Below, piece after piece: positions 49,528 through 59,282 of a stretch of 64,000 nt of DNA. Under the pieces are notes generated by a model, which was given only the letters and a program-made list of their open reading frames with translations, had not been told where the DNA came from and did not search any database. Source of the DNA: an uncultured Verrucomicrobiota bacterium. GTDB taxonomy: Bacteria; Verrucomicrobiota; Kiritimatiellia; CAIQIC01; Lenti-01. The position numbers were made by a program, and so were the translations under genes. The stretch spans positions 1-64,000 of the forward strand of contig CALKWZ010000005.1 of NCBI GenBank assembly GCA_938003985.1. The letters run 5' to 3'. The first letter of the stretch is position 1. Each line of letters begins with the position of its first letter.

Positions 49528-50952
49528 ATGAGCAAATCGCCCGCTGTTTTACGCCCTCCGGCATTGGGCCGGAAGGACAAACCCAAGGGCCGCGTCCGGA
49601 ACGGGCGCGGTTTCGACGTCATGAAACGGAAAATCTGGTGGGCCGGGATCGGCCTGATGGGGTGTTGCTGGGCCGGAACGGTCGCGGGCGGGGAGCCCGC
49701 GGCAGCGCCGCCGGCGTTCACGCTGGAGGAATGCATCGACTTGGCCCGCCGCCAGGCGGCGGCGGCGCTGAACGCGCGGCGCGACGAGCAAATCGCCGGC
49801 GCGCGCATCGGCCAGGTGCGGGCGCAGGTGCTGCCGGAACTGAAGGCCAAGGGCAGCTACACGCGCCTGGACGAAGTCGCGGCGTTCGAATTCGACGGCC
49901 AGCGCTACGAGATGGGCCGCGAGGACAACTGGGCGGCCAGCCTGGAAGCCAGCCAGCTGCTGTATTCGGGCGGCTCGGTCGGCGCGGCGCTGAAGGCCGC
50001 CCAGCTGTACCGCGCGGCCGCGCAGGCGCGGATGCAGGCCGTGGACAACGAACTGGTGCGCGACGTCCGCGTCGGATTCCACGACATTTTGCTCGCGGAC
50101 GAACAGGTGCGCGTGCGGGAGGCTTCGCTGGCGCAGCTCGAGGATTTGCTGAAGCAGGCGGAGAGCCGCTTCCGCCAGCAGACGGTCGCGGAGTTCGACG
50201 TGCTCTCGGCGCGGGTGCGGGTGGCGAACCACCGGCCGCCGGTGATCGCGGCGCGCAAGCAGGCGGAGCTGGCGCGGGCGGCGTTCCGGAACCTCGTGCA
50301 GCTGGACGCGGACGAGTTCGCGCTGCGGGGCGAACTGGCGTTCGCGCCGGACGAACGGCCGCTGGCCGATTGGCAGGCGCAGGGCGCGGAAAACCGGCCG
50401 GAGCTGGTCGAGATGCGCAAATACCTGGGCATGCGGGAAGCCGACGTCCGTTCGGAGAAGGGCGGCTACCTGCCGCAGATCCGGGCCTTCGCGAACTACG
50501 CCGGGAACGATCCCGAGAGCGGCTCGGCGCGCGACGAATGGGACTGGGGCTGGAACGCGGGGATCACCGCGGAGTGGGCCGTGTTCGACGGCTTGCTGCG
50601 GCGGAACCGCGTGCGCGAAAAGCAGCTGGACCTGGACAAGGCGCGCGAAACGCTGGCGGACGCCGAGCGGCAGGTCGCGCTGGAGATCCACAGCCACTAT
50701 CTGGAACTGCAACAGGCCGCGGAGACGGTGGCGGCGAGCCGCGAGACCGTCGAACTGGCCGAAAAGAGCCTGGACATCGCGCGGGCGCGCTACGAAAACG
50801 GCCTGGCGACGGCCTTGGACTTCGCGGACGCCAATTTGGCGCTGAGCGTGGCGCGGCTGACGCGTCTGCAGGCGCTGCACGACCATATGAATGCGCTGGC
50901 CCGCCTACGGCAGGCCAGCGGCGAAGCCTTCGCAACCGGAGAATCGAAATGA
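49528..50952 (+). CDS. TolC-family outer-membrane efflux protein
   Basis: A 474-aa protein from the ATG at 49528, which has GGAAGG 5-8 nt upstream; an ATG at 49621 has no SD but begins a cleaner signal peptide (K-R-K-I-W-W-A-G-I-G). The mature part repeats the TolC pattern: F-T-L-E-E-C-I-D-L-A-R-R, Q-V-R-A-Q-V-L-P-E-L, two long helical hairpins, and V-F-D-G-L-L-R-R-N-R-V. It would form the outer-membrane channel for the MFP/RND pair. Overlaps the MFP gene by ATGA. Confidence 0.87.
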   Translation: MSKSPAVLRPPALGRKDKPKGRVRNGRGFDVMKRKIWWAGIGLMGCCWAGTVAGGEPAAAPPAFTLEECIDLARRQAAAALNARRDEQIAGARIGQVRAQVLPELKAKGSYTRLDEVAAFEFDGQRYEMGREDNWAASLEASQLLYSGGSVGAALKAAQLYRAAAQARMQAVDNELVRDVRVGFHDILLADEQVRVREASLAQLEDLLKQAESRFRQQTVAEFDVLSARVRVANHRPPVIAARKQAELARAAFRNLVQLDADEFALRGELAFAPDERPLADWQAQGAENRPELVEMRKYLGMREADVRSEKGGYLPQIRAFANYAGNDPESGSARDEWDWGWNAGITAEWAVFDGLLRRNRVREKQLDLDKARETLADAERQVALEIHSHYLELQQAAETVAASRETVELAEKSLDIARARYENGLATALDFADANLALSVARLTRLQALHDHMNALARLRQASGEAFATGESK

Positions 50953-52073
50953 ACGCGCCGAAATCCAAATCCTATCTGCTGGGCTCTTTCCTCGTCTGGG
51001 GCGCCTTGACGCTCGTCGTGGCGCTGATCGTCGTGTTCGGGGCGCTGAAGAAGCGGCCCGAGCCGGCCGCCGCCGAGGAAGAGAAGGCGGTGGCCGTGCG
51101 GACGATCGCGATCGACCCGCGCAAGGTGCAGGACGTTTTGAGCCTGCCGGCGCGGATCGAGCCGCTGCAGGAAGCGAATCTGGGCGCGGAGCGCGCCGGC
51201 CGCGTGGTTGAAATTTTGGCCGACAAGGGCCAGGCGGTCGAAGCCGGCCAGCCGTTGCTGCGGGTGGACGACCGCCTGTGGGACGCGGCGCGGCGGCGCG
51301 CGGAAATCGAGGCGCGGGACACCGAGCGCGATTGGAAGCGCTGGAAAGAGCTGGAAAAGACCGGCGCGGTCTCGGCCAGCGAATACGAGGCCGTCGCGCG
51401 CCGCCGGGACGCCGCGAAGATCGCGCTGGACGAAACCGAAACGATGCAGGCCCAGTGCGAAGTTCGCGCGCCGTTCGCCGGGACGGTCGTGGACCGGCTG
51501 GTGGACGTGGGCGACTACGCCAACGAAGGCCAGGCGGTGCTCCGCGTGATCCGGCTGGACCGGGTGAAGGTGGCGTTCGACGTGCCGGAGCAGGCCGTGT
51601 CGGGCTTGCAGCCGGGACAGAAGAAGGCGTTCACGCTGTCGGCGCTGCCGGGGCGGGAATTCGCGGGCACGGTCGTGTTCGTGTCGAGCCAGGCCGACCG
51701 GGCGAGCAATTCGTTCGCGGCGGAGCTGGAGGCGGACAACGCCGACGGCGCGCTGAAGGCGGGCATGATCGCGCAGGTGGCGCTGGTGCGGCAGGAGCGG
51801 GAAGGCGCGGTGGTCGTGCCCCTGGCGGCGGTCATTCCGCGCAAGGGCGAACACTACGTCTACGCGGCGGTGGACGGCCGCGCGGTGCGCAAGCGCGTGC
51901 GGATCGCCGCGCTGACGGGCCACGAAGCGGTGCTGGAATCCGGCGTGGAGCCGGGCGACCGGATCGTGGTGGAAGGCCACCGCGGACTGCAGGACGGCAT
52001 GAAGGTGGCGGAAGCCGGCGCGGAACCGATCGCGGTTGCCCCGGAAGCCGCGGCGCCGGAAGCCGCGGAGTAG
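50949..52073 (+). CDS. RND efflux membrane fusion protein
   Basis: A 374-aa periplasmic adaptor with an N-terminal membrane helix (residues about 10-32). Lipoyl halves read E-A-N-L-G-A-E-R-A-G-R-V and R-A-P-F-A-G-T-V-V-D-R-L-V-D-V-G-D-Y, with a short coiled hairpin in between (about 105-155), then a beta-barrel and a membrane-proximal domain (V-V-V-P-L-A-A-V). It links the TolC-like channel and the RND pump, 19 bp upstream of the latter. Confidence 0.93.
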   Translation: MNAPKSKSYLLGSFLVWGALTLVVALIVVFGALKKRPEPAAAEEEKAVAVRTIAIDPRKVQDVLSLPARIEPLQEANLGAERAGRVVEILADKGQAVEAGQPLLRVDDRLWDAARRRAEIEARDTERDWKRWKELEKTGAVSASEYEAVARRRDAAKIALDETETMQAQCEVRAPFAGTVVDRLVDVGDYANEGQAVLRVIRLDRVKVAFDVPEQAVSGLQPGQKKAFTLSALPGREFAGTVVFVSSQADRASNSFAAELEADNADGALKAGMIAQVALVRQEREGAVVVPLAAVIPRKGEHYVYAAVDGRAVRKRVRIAALTGHEAVLESGVEPGDRIVVEGHRGLQDGMKVAEAGAEPIAVAPEAAAPEAAE

Positions 52074-52092
52074 GCGGCGGGGAGCGCGAACC

Positions 52093-55000
52093 ATGATCCT
52101 GTCCAACTACGCCATCAAGTTCCGCGTCGCGGTGCTCGTGTTCGTCGGCGTGCTGGCGCTGGCCGGCACGGCGAGCTACCTGACGCTGCCGCGCGAGGGC
52201 GCGCCCGACATCACCATCCCCTACGTGTTCGTGACCGCGTACTACGAGGGCACGGCGCCGGAGGAAATGGAGAAGCTGGTGACCGTCCAGCTCGAGAAGC
52301 AGTTCAACGACGTCGACGGCATCAAGGAGGTGCGCTCGACCTCGGCGGAGAACGTGGCGAGCATCGTCATCGAGTTCATGGCCGGCGAGGACATCGAGCA
52401 GGCCAAGCGGCGGGTGAAGGACAAGGTGGACCTGGCCAAGCCGGACCTGCCGCCGGACCTCGACGAGCCGGTGGTGGACGCCTTCAACTTCAGCTCGGAC
52501 TATCCGGTCTACATCTTCGCGCTGTCGGGCGCGACGGAGCCGGAACGCCTGAAGAACCTGGCCGAGGACCTCCAGGACCAGCTCGAGCGGCTGCCGGGCG
52601 TGCGCGGCGCGGATCTGGCGGGCATCCGCGAGCGCGAAATCCGGGTGGAAATCGATTTGCCGCGGATGATCGCGTACCGGATTCCGCTGGGGCAGGTCAT
52701 GGGGCGCATCGCGCAGGAAAACGTGACGCTGTCGGCGGGCAACATCGAGACGGCCGGAGACAAGTTCCAGGTGCGGATTCCGGGCGAATTCCAGCTGGCG
52801 GCGGAGCTGCGCGACGTGCTGCTGGCGGAGCGGGCCGGCCGGCCGATCTACCTGAGCGACGTCGCGACGGTGGCGGACACCTACAAGGATCTGTCCTCGA
52901 TCTCGCGGCTGAACGGCGAGTCGTGCGTGTCGGTGAACCTCAAGAAGCGGCCCGGGGTGAACGCGGTGGCGCTGATCCGGCAGGTGAAGAAGATCCTGGC
53001 CGACTACCGGCTGCCGCCGGACGTGAAGCTGACGGAAGTCATGGACCAGTCGGACTACATCAAGTCCATGATCGAGGAACTGGAGAACAACATCGTCACC
53101 GGCTTCCTGCTGGTGGTGGCGGTGCTGCTGGTGTTCCTGGGCGTGCGCAACGCGCTGTTCGTGGGGCTGGCGATTCCGCTGTCGCTGCTGATCGGCTTCA
53201 CGCTGATGGCGGTGCGGGGGACGACCTTGAACATGATCGTGCTCTTCAGCTTGGTGCTGGCGGTGGGCATGCTGGTGGACAACGCCATCGTGATCGTGGA
53301 AAACATCTACCGCCTGCGGACGGAAGGGCTGTCGCGCCGGGAGGCGGCGCGGCGCGGCGCGAGCGAGGTGGCCTGGCCGGTGATCACCTCGACGCTGACG
53401 ACGCTGGTGGCGTTTTGGCCCCTGCTGTACTGGCCGGACGTCATGGGCCAGTTCATGGGCTTCCTGCCGCGGACGCTGATCCTGGTGCTGGCGTCGTCGC
53501 TGTTCGTGGCGATGGTGATCAACCCGGCGCTCTGCTCGGTGTTCATCCAGGCGCGCCCGCGGGACGCGCAGGCGCAGGCGCATTGGTTCGTGGCGGGCTA
53601 CGAGCGGCTGCTGCGGGCGGCGCTGCGCCACCGCGTGCCGGTCCTGCTGCTGGGCTTCGCGTTCCTGATCCTGAGCGTGCAGGTCTACGCCCGCTACGGC
53701 CAGGGCGTCGAGCTGTTTCCCGAGGTGGAGCCGCGCAACGCGACGATTTCCGTGAAGTTCCCGCAAGGCACGAGCATCGAGCGGACCGACGCGACGCTGC
53801 GCGCGATCGAGGAAAAGATCCCGGGCTATCCGGACGTCAAATTCTTCCTGACGACGGTCGGCGCGCAGAGCGCGATGGCGATGGGCGGCGGGGTGGGCGC
53901 GACGCACCAGGGCAGCATCTACGTCGAATTCCGGGAAGCCGCGGAACGCCAGACCAATTCCCTCCTGCTGATCGACGCCCTGCGCCGCGACGTGGGCGTG
54001 GTGCCCGGCGCGGAAGCGACGGTCGAGCGCGAGGAGGAGGGCCCGCCGACGGGCGCGCCGGTGTCCATCGAGATTTCGGGCGACGATTTCGAGACGCTGG
54101 AGCAGTACGCGGCGGACATCGTCCGCGAGATCGAGACGGTGCCGGGGCTGGTGGACCTGAAGACCGACCTGGAGAAGGCGCTGCCGGAAATCCAGTTCCA
54201 CGTGGACCGCAACCGCGCCGCGCTGCTGGGGCTGGACACGGCCGAGATCGGCCAATTCCTGCGCATGGCGATCTACGGGACGGAAAGCAGCCAGTTCCGG
54301 GCCGACGAGGACGAGTTCGACATCACCCTGCGCCTGCCGGAGGGGCAGCGCAACACGATGAACCTGCTCGAACGGACCTTCATTCCGACGGCGACCGGCG
54401 CGGCGGTGCCGCTGACGTCGCTGGGCGCGCTGGAATACGTGGGCGGGCGCGGATCGATCCAGCGCAAGCAGCAGAAGCGCGTGGTGACGATCACCGGCAA
54501 CAACCAGGGCCGGGGCGTGGACAAGATCCTGGCCGACGTGCGTCCGCGGGTGGCGCAGATCCCGCTGCCGCGGGGCTACGCCATCGAGTACACGGGCGAC
54601 ACGCAGGAAATGCGCGAGTCGGGGATATTCCTGATGAAGGCGTTCGGCATCGCGTCGGGCTTGATCCTGGTGATCCTGGTGGTCCAGTTCAATTCGGTGC
54701 TGCTGCCGGCGATCATCTTCTTCTCCGTGATCCTGTCGATGATCGGCGTGATGTGGGGCCTGCTGGCGTTCCAGATGCGCTTCGGGGTGATCATGACGGG
54801 GGTGGGGGTGATCAGCCTGGCGGGGATCGTGGTGAACAACGCGATCGTGCTGATCGACTGCGCGCTGCAGCGGAAGGCGGCGGGCCTGGATGCCCGCGAA
54901 GCCATCGTGCAGGCGGGCCGGCTGCGCCTGCGGCCGGTGCTGCTGACGGCGACGACGACGGTGCTGGGATTGCTGCCGATGGTCGTGGGCTGGAGCCTGG

Positions 55001-55200
55001 AAATTCACCAGTGGCCGCCGCGGATCATCGCGGGCGCGGAATCGAGCGCGTGGTGGGCGCCGATGGCCGTGGCGGTGCTGTTCGGCCTGACGGTGGCGAC
55101 GGTCCTGACGCTGGTGCTGGTGCCGATGATGTTCAGCCTGGCGGAAGACGCTTCCGCGGCGCTGCGCCGGCGGTTCCTGCCGGCGGACGAAGCGGAATAG
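52093..55200 (+). CDS. RND-family efflux transporter (AcrB-like)
   Basis: A 1035-aa inner-membrane pump with twelve helices and two large periplasmic loops. F-V-T-A-Y-Y-E-G-T-A-P-E-E-M-E-K near the start and G-M-L-V-D-N-A-I-V-I-V-E-N in helix 4 are hallmarks. AcrB has two adjacent Asp in helix 4; here the second is Asn (V-D-N), as in several non-proteobacterial RND pumps. The second-half counterpart is L-A-G-I-V-V-N-N-A-I-V-L-I-D. Substrates not predictable; the drug (HAE-type) class is likelier than metal. Confidence 0.93.
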   Translation: MILSNYAIKFRVAVLVFVGVLALAGTASYLTLPREGAPDITIPYVFVTAYYEGTAPEEMEKLVTVQLEKQFNDVDGIKEVRSTSAENVASIVIEFMAGEDIEQAKRRVKDKVDLAKPDLPPDLDEPVVDAFNFSSDYPVYIFALSGATEPERLKNLAEDLQDQLERLPGVRGADLAGIREREIRVEIDLPRMIAYRIPLGQVMGRIAQENVTLSAGNIETAGDKFQVRIPGEFQLAAELRDVLLAERAGRPIYLSDVATVADTYKDLSSISRLNGESCVSVNLKKRPGVNAVALIRQVKKILADYRLPPDVKLTEVMDQSDYIKSMIEELENNIVTGFLLVVAVLLVFLGVRNALFVGLAIPLSLLIGFTLMAVRGTTLNMIVLFSLVLAVGMLVDNAIVIVENIYRLRTEGLSRREAARRGASEVAWPVITSTLTTLVAFWPLLYWPDVMGQFMGFLPRTLILVLASSLFVAMVINPALCSVFIQARPRDAQAQAHWFVAGYERLLRAALRHRVPVLLLGFAFLILSVQVYARYGQGVELFPEVEPRNATISVKFPQGTSIERTDATLRAIEEKIPGYPDVKFFLTTVGAQSAMAMGGGVGATHQGSIYVEFREAAERQTNSLLLIDALRRDVGVVPGAEATVEREEEGPPTGAPVSIEISGDDFETLEQYAADIVREIETVPGLVDLKTDLEKALPEIQFHVDRNRAALLGLDTAEIGQFLRMAIYGTESSQFRADEDEFDITLRLPEGQRNTMNLLERTFIPTATGAAVPLTSLGALEYVGGRGSIQRKQQKRVVTITGNNQGRGVDKILADVRPRVAQIPLPRGYAIEYTGDTQEMRESGIFLMKAFGIASGLILVILVVQFNSVLLPAIIFFSVILSMIGVMWGLLAFQMRFGVIMTGVGVISLAGIVVNNAIVLIDCALQRKAAGLDAREAIVQAGRLRLRPVLLTATTTVLGLLPMVVGWSLEIHQWPPRIIAGAESSAWWAPMAVAVLFGLTVATVLTLVLVPMMFSLAEDASAALRRRFLPADEAE

Positions 55201-55215
55201 TCCGGCCGCGGCGGT

Positions 55216-57876
55216 TCAGGGATTGTCCAGCCGCACGCGGTAAAACGCCGAAGCGGCGCCGTCGACCAATCCCGTGGCGGCGCACGAGGCGTTCGTCGGG
55301 CACCACGTGGCCGGCAGATCGGTCCAAGGCGCATTCGTGGACAGATCCAGCTTGTACTGGAGGCGGTAGCGCCGGCCGGGAACGGCCGCGAAACGCAGGC
55401 CGGCGGCATCGCTGCCCGTCATTTCCAGTTGGCTGGCGGCGTCGGCCGCGTCCGTGCCGGCCAAGCTTTCCTGCAGGTCGGAATGGCCGTCCAGATCCGA
55501 ATCCTCGAACGGCAAACCGACGCGCCAGCCGGCCAGGGAAACGAAATTGAATCCGTAGTTGCCGCCGGCCAGCGTGCCGGCGGCCATCGCGCCGAGGACG
55601 TTGCCCGACAGGTAGCGGTCGGAGCCGGAGACGCCGTCGCTGGCGATGACGCCGGACACGTGGAGCGCGCGGACGGACCGCCAGCCGGCGGCGGCGTTCA
55701 GGCTGCGCCAGGGGATCGCGGCTTCCCACCGGTCGGTTTGGCGGTTGCCGTCGTCGTCGGCGCCGGCGGTCGCCGCGGGGCCCGCGCCGTCGAACTGGGA
55801 AAGCCGCGCGCCGGGCACGGGCTGGAACGCGTTCGAGCGGCACAGATAGAACACGCCTTGGCCGAAGTCGCTGCCGCTTTCGAGATTGAAATGCGGGAAA
55901 GAACCATCGCCGTATTCGTCGCCGACGACGACGGCGACGTGGGCGGCGGGGGCCAGCGCCAGGTTGTGGAGGCGGTCGAGGCCGAACGGCGCGCCGCGCA
56001 GGTTCCACAGGTTTTCGACGCCGCCGGGCATCGTGTCCACCGACAGGAACAGGATCAGCGCGTGGTTGGTGCCGCCCAAGCTGCAATTGGTGGCGCCGAG
56101 ATAGAGGCAGTCGTCGTCGACGTCGACGTACGTCTGGCCGAAATCGCTGAAGCCGCCTTGGAACGTGGTCGCCAGCGCGCCGCCGCCGACGCGGAGATCG
56201 AAGGCGTCGCCGGCCGAATTCTGGCTGGAATCGGGTTTGGTCGCGACGGTCGGCGAGGCGAGGGCGGCCTGGATGGCGGCCGGCACGGCGGGTTCCGCCG
56301 CCCGCACCGCCAGCGACCAATCCTGGCCGCCGTTGTCGTCCCAGAGGCCGGCGCCGTCGGTGAAGGCGAAATCGATCCGTTCCGCGCCGGCCGGAACCGA
56401 CACGGCGACGCTCCAGGAGCCGTCGCCGTTCGGAGCCATCGCCAAGTCGGCGACGTCCTGCCAGCCGTCGTGGCCGAGATGGGCCGTCACGGCGGCGGCA
56501 CCGGCGAACGCGTTGGTGCCGGGGGCGTAGCGGATCGTCGCCACGCCGCCGGCCGGCGGACATTCGGGCGCGGCGGACACCGCGCCGGCGGGCCAGGTCA
56601 TGCGCTTGCCGGGCTGGATGCGGCACAGCGTGCCGTCCAGCTTGGCCCAGATGGAGAGGCCCGAGGGATTGTAGACGCAGTTGGGAAACGGCCATTCCAG
56701 GCCGCGGATGGCGGCGACGTAGTCGGCCACTTCGGTCACGCCGGCGTACCAGACGTCGCCGCGGTCGCCGAGGATCGCGCACAGCGCCGACATGTAGTCC
56801 CAGCTGTTGTCCGCATGGCCGTAATCCAGTTCGTAGCTGTGGCCCCAGACGTAGAGCAGCGCCATCCGCTCCTCCGTCCGGTCGGCGAACGGCTGGGCGA
56901 AGGTCATGGCGCCGGAGTGGGGGCACGTCGGGTGCCACTTGAGCGGATCGGCCGGCAAATAATTCGGGTTCCAGGCGTGCTTGGTCGTGCGGGCGCTGTT
57001 CACGCCCAGGCGGCGCAGCGTGGACAGCACGAGGTCGTTGTAGGCGCCGAACGGATACGACAGGCTGCGGATTTGGTGGCCCGCGAGCGGTTCGAGCGCG
57101 GCGCGGTCCGTTTCGATTTCCCAGCGGATGCTGCTTTCGGGGCAGGTGTCGAGATAGGGATGATCCACGGTGTGGGACGAAATTTCGTGGCCGGCGTAGA
57201 GCGCGGCGAGTTCCGCCTTGGTCACGAAGGTGTCGGAATCGAGCGACTTCGAATTGAGGTGGAACGAGCCCTTGATGCCGTGGGCGTTGAAGATGGAAAC
57301 CAGGCCGCGGTCCTGCACGTGGCCGTCGTCGTAGCTCATGACCAGTGCTTTCCATTTGCCGCCGGGGAAGGCGAAGCGGGACAGGTCGATGGCGGGCGAC
57401 TCGCGTTCGGCGGCGCCGTTCACCCGCACGGCCGAAGCCTGGTCCACCAGCCACGGCGCGGGGCCGGCGTCGATTTCCACGACGTTGGCGGTTCCTTCCG
57501 CGAGCGCGACGCGGAAATTGCCCTGGTTCGAGATGAAATCGGCGCAGACGGCGGAATTCCAGGTGCCCGGCGCGACGAACTGGAACGCGGCGTTGGCGCC
57601 GGGCGGCAAATCGCCCCACGCCGAGTCCAACGCGGCCAGCGCGCCGACGTCGGCGAAGACGAACTCCAGCCGGCCGCCGGCCACGACGGCGGTCGTGGCG
57701 GAATTGTTCCAGCCGTTGAGCGTGCCGACGCAGGCGACGGACTGGCCGTTGGCGGTGAGGCCGCCGTCCGGCAGGTTGCGCACGACGATCGTCAGGGAAG
57801 TGGCGCTCTGGGCGCGGGCGGACAGGGCGAGCCAGGCCAGCAGAAGCAGCGGCAGGAGGAGAACGTCGCTTTTCAT
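55216..57876 (-). CDS. Secreted polysaccharide deacetylase (NodB) with extra C-terminal domains
   Basis: An 886-aa exported protein. Signal peptide about 1-23 (A-R-A-Q), an N-terminal glycan-binding-like beta domain (20-145), then a CE4 domain at about 175-350: V-M-S-Y-D-D-G-H (metal Asp), E-I-S-S-H-T-V-D-H (metal His pair) and L-S-Y-P-F-G-A-Y. C-terminal beta domains include a carbohydrate-binding-type module, a D-S-D-L-D-G-H-S-D-L calcium motif and a terminal Ig-like piece. Deacetylation of chitin-like or peptidoglycan sugars is expected. AGGA 8 nt before the ATG. It is downstream of a Crp-type regulator gene by 47 bp. Confidence 0.86.
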   Translation of the reverse strand: MKSDVLLLPLLLLAWLALSARAQSATSLTIVVRNLPDGGLTANGQSVACVGTLNGWNNSATTAVVAGGRLEFVFADVGALAALDSAWGDLPPGANAAFQFVAPGTWNSAVCADFISNQGNFRVALAEGTANVVEIDAGPAPWLVDQASAVRVNGAAERESPAIDLSRFAFPGGKWKALVMSYDDGHVQDRGLVSIFNAHGIKGSFHLNSKSLDSDTFVTKAELAALYAGHEISSHTVDHPYLDTCPESSIRWEIETDRAALEPLAGHQIRSLSYPFGAYNDLVLSTLRRLGVNSARTTKHAWNPNYLPADPLKWHPTCPHSGAMTFAQPFADRTEERMALLYVWGHSYELDYGHADNSWDYMSALCAILGDRGDVWYAGVTEVADYVAAIRGLEWPFPNCVYNPSGLSIWAKLDGTLCRIQPGKRMTWPAGAVSAAPECPPAGGVATIRYAPGTNAFAGAAAVTAHLGHDGWQDVADLAMAPNGDGSWSVAVSVPAGAERIDFAFTDGAGLWDDNGGQDWSLAVRAAEPAVPAAIQAALASPTVATKPDSSQNSAGDAFDLRVGGGALATTFQGGFSDFGQTYVDVDDDCLYLGATNCSLGGTNHALILFLSVDTMPGGVENLWNLRGAPFGLDRLHNLALAPAAHVAVVVGDEYGDGSFPHFNLESGSDFGQGVFYLCRSNAFQPVPGARLSQFDGAGPAATAGADDDGNRQTDRWEAAIPWRSLNAAAGWRSVRALHVSGVIASDGVSGSDRYLSGNVLGAMAAGTLAGGNYGFNFVSLAGWRVGLPFEDSDLDGHSDLQESLAGTDAADAASQLEMTGSDAAGLRFAAVPGRRYRLQYKLDLSTNAPWTDLPATWCPTNASCAATGLVDGAASAFYRVRLDNP

Positions 57877-57913
57877 GGTGGCGCGATCCTGCGCCTTTCG
57901 CCGGGCGGCGTCA

Positions 57914-57927
57914 GTGACGCAGGTCAC
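57914..57927. promoter_or_regulatory. GTGAC-N4-GTCAC palindrome before the deacetylase gene
   Basis: A perfect 14-bp palindrome GTGACGCAGGTCAC overlaps the stop of the Crp-family gene, 37 nt upstream of the deacetylase ATG. It resembles the half-site spacing of Crp/Fnr-type boxes, so autoregulation or local control is possible. Confidence 0.35.
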
Positions 57928-58640
57928 CGTTCGGCGGGCAGGTGGCGGTACTGGACGCTGGCGGCGAGGTCGCGGTCCGGCGCCTCGCGGTCGAGCCAGG
58001 CGCGGTCGATCACCGGAAACCCGCGGTTGAAGTCCGCGACGCCTTCCGCCTTGAGCTTGGCGAAGAGGCGCGTGACGTGTTCGCGGCTGAGGTTCAGGAG
58101 CGAAGCGATTTCCGGCTGGCGCTGCTTGTTCCGCAGGCGGATCTGGCTGCCGGCGGGCTGGCCGCAGGCCTCGGCCTGGGAGCGGAGATAGAGGGCGAGA
58201 TCGTGCCGGCCGCCGCCGCCGGCGATCTTGCAGATGAGGAAGCGGGCGATGTGGGACAACTCCCGCACGACGGCCTCGCGGACGGACGGGACGGCGAGGA
58301 AGCGTTGGACGAAGACGTCGCGGCCGATTTCGAGCACGGTGCAGGCGGAGAGGGCGCTGGCGGAGGTGTAGGTGGTCGGCAGCAGGGCTTCGCCGATGCC
58401 GAACGTTTCGCCGGGTTTCACGACGGCGAGGCGGGCGGCGGCGCTCCCGCCGGCGGAGCGGTGGATCAGGACCTCCCCGGCCAGCACGGCATAGACGTTG
58501 CGGACGGGCGCATGCTCTTCGTAGATGATTTGGCCCGGCCGGTAGGACGCCCGGCGGCACAACGGCGCCAGTTCGCCCCGTTCCGCGGCGGAGCAGGCCG
58601 CGAAAGAAGAGACGCCCCCAAGCTCAGACTCTTCCGCCAT
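57924..58640 (-). CDS. Crp/Fnr-family transcriptional regulator
   Basis: A 238-aa regulator. The N-terminal cyclic-nucleotide-binding-type beta-roll has Y-R-P-G-Q-I-I-Y-E-E, V-L-A-G-E-V and G-E-T-F-G-I-G-E-A-L; the C-terminal helix-turn-helix reads K-Q-R-Q-P-E-I-A-S-L-L-N-L-S-R-E-H-V-T-R. No Fnr cysteines for an iron-sulfur cluster are visible, so a Crp- or Dnr-like ligand sensor is likelier. Ligand unknown. The adjacent deacetylase gene may be a target. Confidence 0.88.
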   Translation of the reverse strand: MAEESELGGVSSFAACSAAERGELAPLCRRASYRPGQIIYEEHAPVRNVYAVLAGEVLIHRSAGGSAAARLAVVKPGETFGIGEALLPTTYTSASALSACTVLEIGRDVFVQRFLAVPSVREAVVRELSHIARFLICKIAGGGGRHDLALYLRSQAEACGQPAGSQIRLRNKQRQPEIASLLNLSREHVTRLFAKLKAEGVADFNRGFPVIDRAWLDREAPDRDLAASVQYRHLPAER

Positions 58641-58675
58641 GTCCGATCACTGCCGCTCGCAGGATTGTCCACCGC

Positions 58676-58834
58676 TTAGGGAACGAGCGGGCCGGGAGGC
58701 GGGGGCGGTTCCGCCGCGGGGGCGGCGGCCCCGCTCTGGCGGGCCGCATCTTTGAGCCGCTGTTTTTCTTCTTTTTTCTGCTTCTTGGCGAGTTCGCGCT
58801 GGCGTTTGGCGAAAGCGTAGTTGGGTTTGGCCAT
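58676..58834 (-). CDS. Small basic conserved protein (M-A-K-P-N-Y type)
   Basis: A 52-aa protein starting M-A-K-P-N-Y-A-F-A-K-R-Q-R-E-L-A-K-K-Q-K, a pattern common to a small uncharacterised family found in many bacteria, followed by a short Ala/Pro tail. AAGGA 5-6 nt before the ATG supports it. Function unknown; the charge suggests nucleic acid binding. Confidence 0.7.
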   Translation of the reverse strand: MAKPNYAFAKRQRELAKKQKKEEKQRLKDAARQSGAAAPAAEPPPPPGPLVP

Positions 58835-59282
58835 CGTTCGTCCTTCTGGTTTTGCTGGCAACGATCATAGCACGGGCCCGCGCGAAGCACACGCAGGAAT
58901 TTTCAGAATCGGCGCGAAGGACAGCGGCAGCGCTTGGTGGAAAACGGTGCGGTGCGGCAAAAGGTCTTTGCCGTCCCGGGCGTCGCCGGCGGCGCGGGCG
59001 TCCCGCGGGCGGCATCGCGAATCGTCGCCGCGAGCAACGTAATACGTGGCCGCGCCATCCAGAATGGAAATGGGGTCGCGCCTGCCCCGCGCAAGAAAAA
59101 ACAAATCGTCCGGCGCGAAAGCCGGACCGCCGTATCGCGCCAAGACTTTGTCCGATAAGGGCCCCTTCGGTGAAAATCGCGTTTAGCAAAGGTAAAAAGG
59201 GCGCCCTGCTAATTGTAAATTAACTCGAACTAGGTTGTTCCACTTCCCGCCCGGGCGTACTCCAAAAGTTGGAGAACGTCAT
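58835..59282. other. Gap without a recognisable gene
   Basis: About 450 bp between the small basic protein gene and pilT. Short frames exist on both strands (one of 92 codons at 58865-59143, minus), but none shows an SD, family motif or codon pattern I would trust. The last 60 bp become AT-richer, consistent with a promoter for pilT, but no convincing hexamer pair was found. Confidence 0.5.

Noticed and set aside
53270..53305. Asn in place of the second helix-4 Asp of the RND pump as evidence of inactivity
   Set aside because: V-D-N at this place is found in functional RND proteins of other phyla, so it is more likely a subfamily trait.
58865..59143. 92-codon minus-strand frame
   Set aside because: No ribosome site, no family motifs, and overlapping frames on both strands are equally open.
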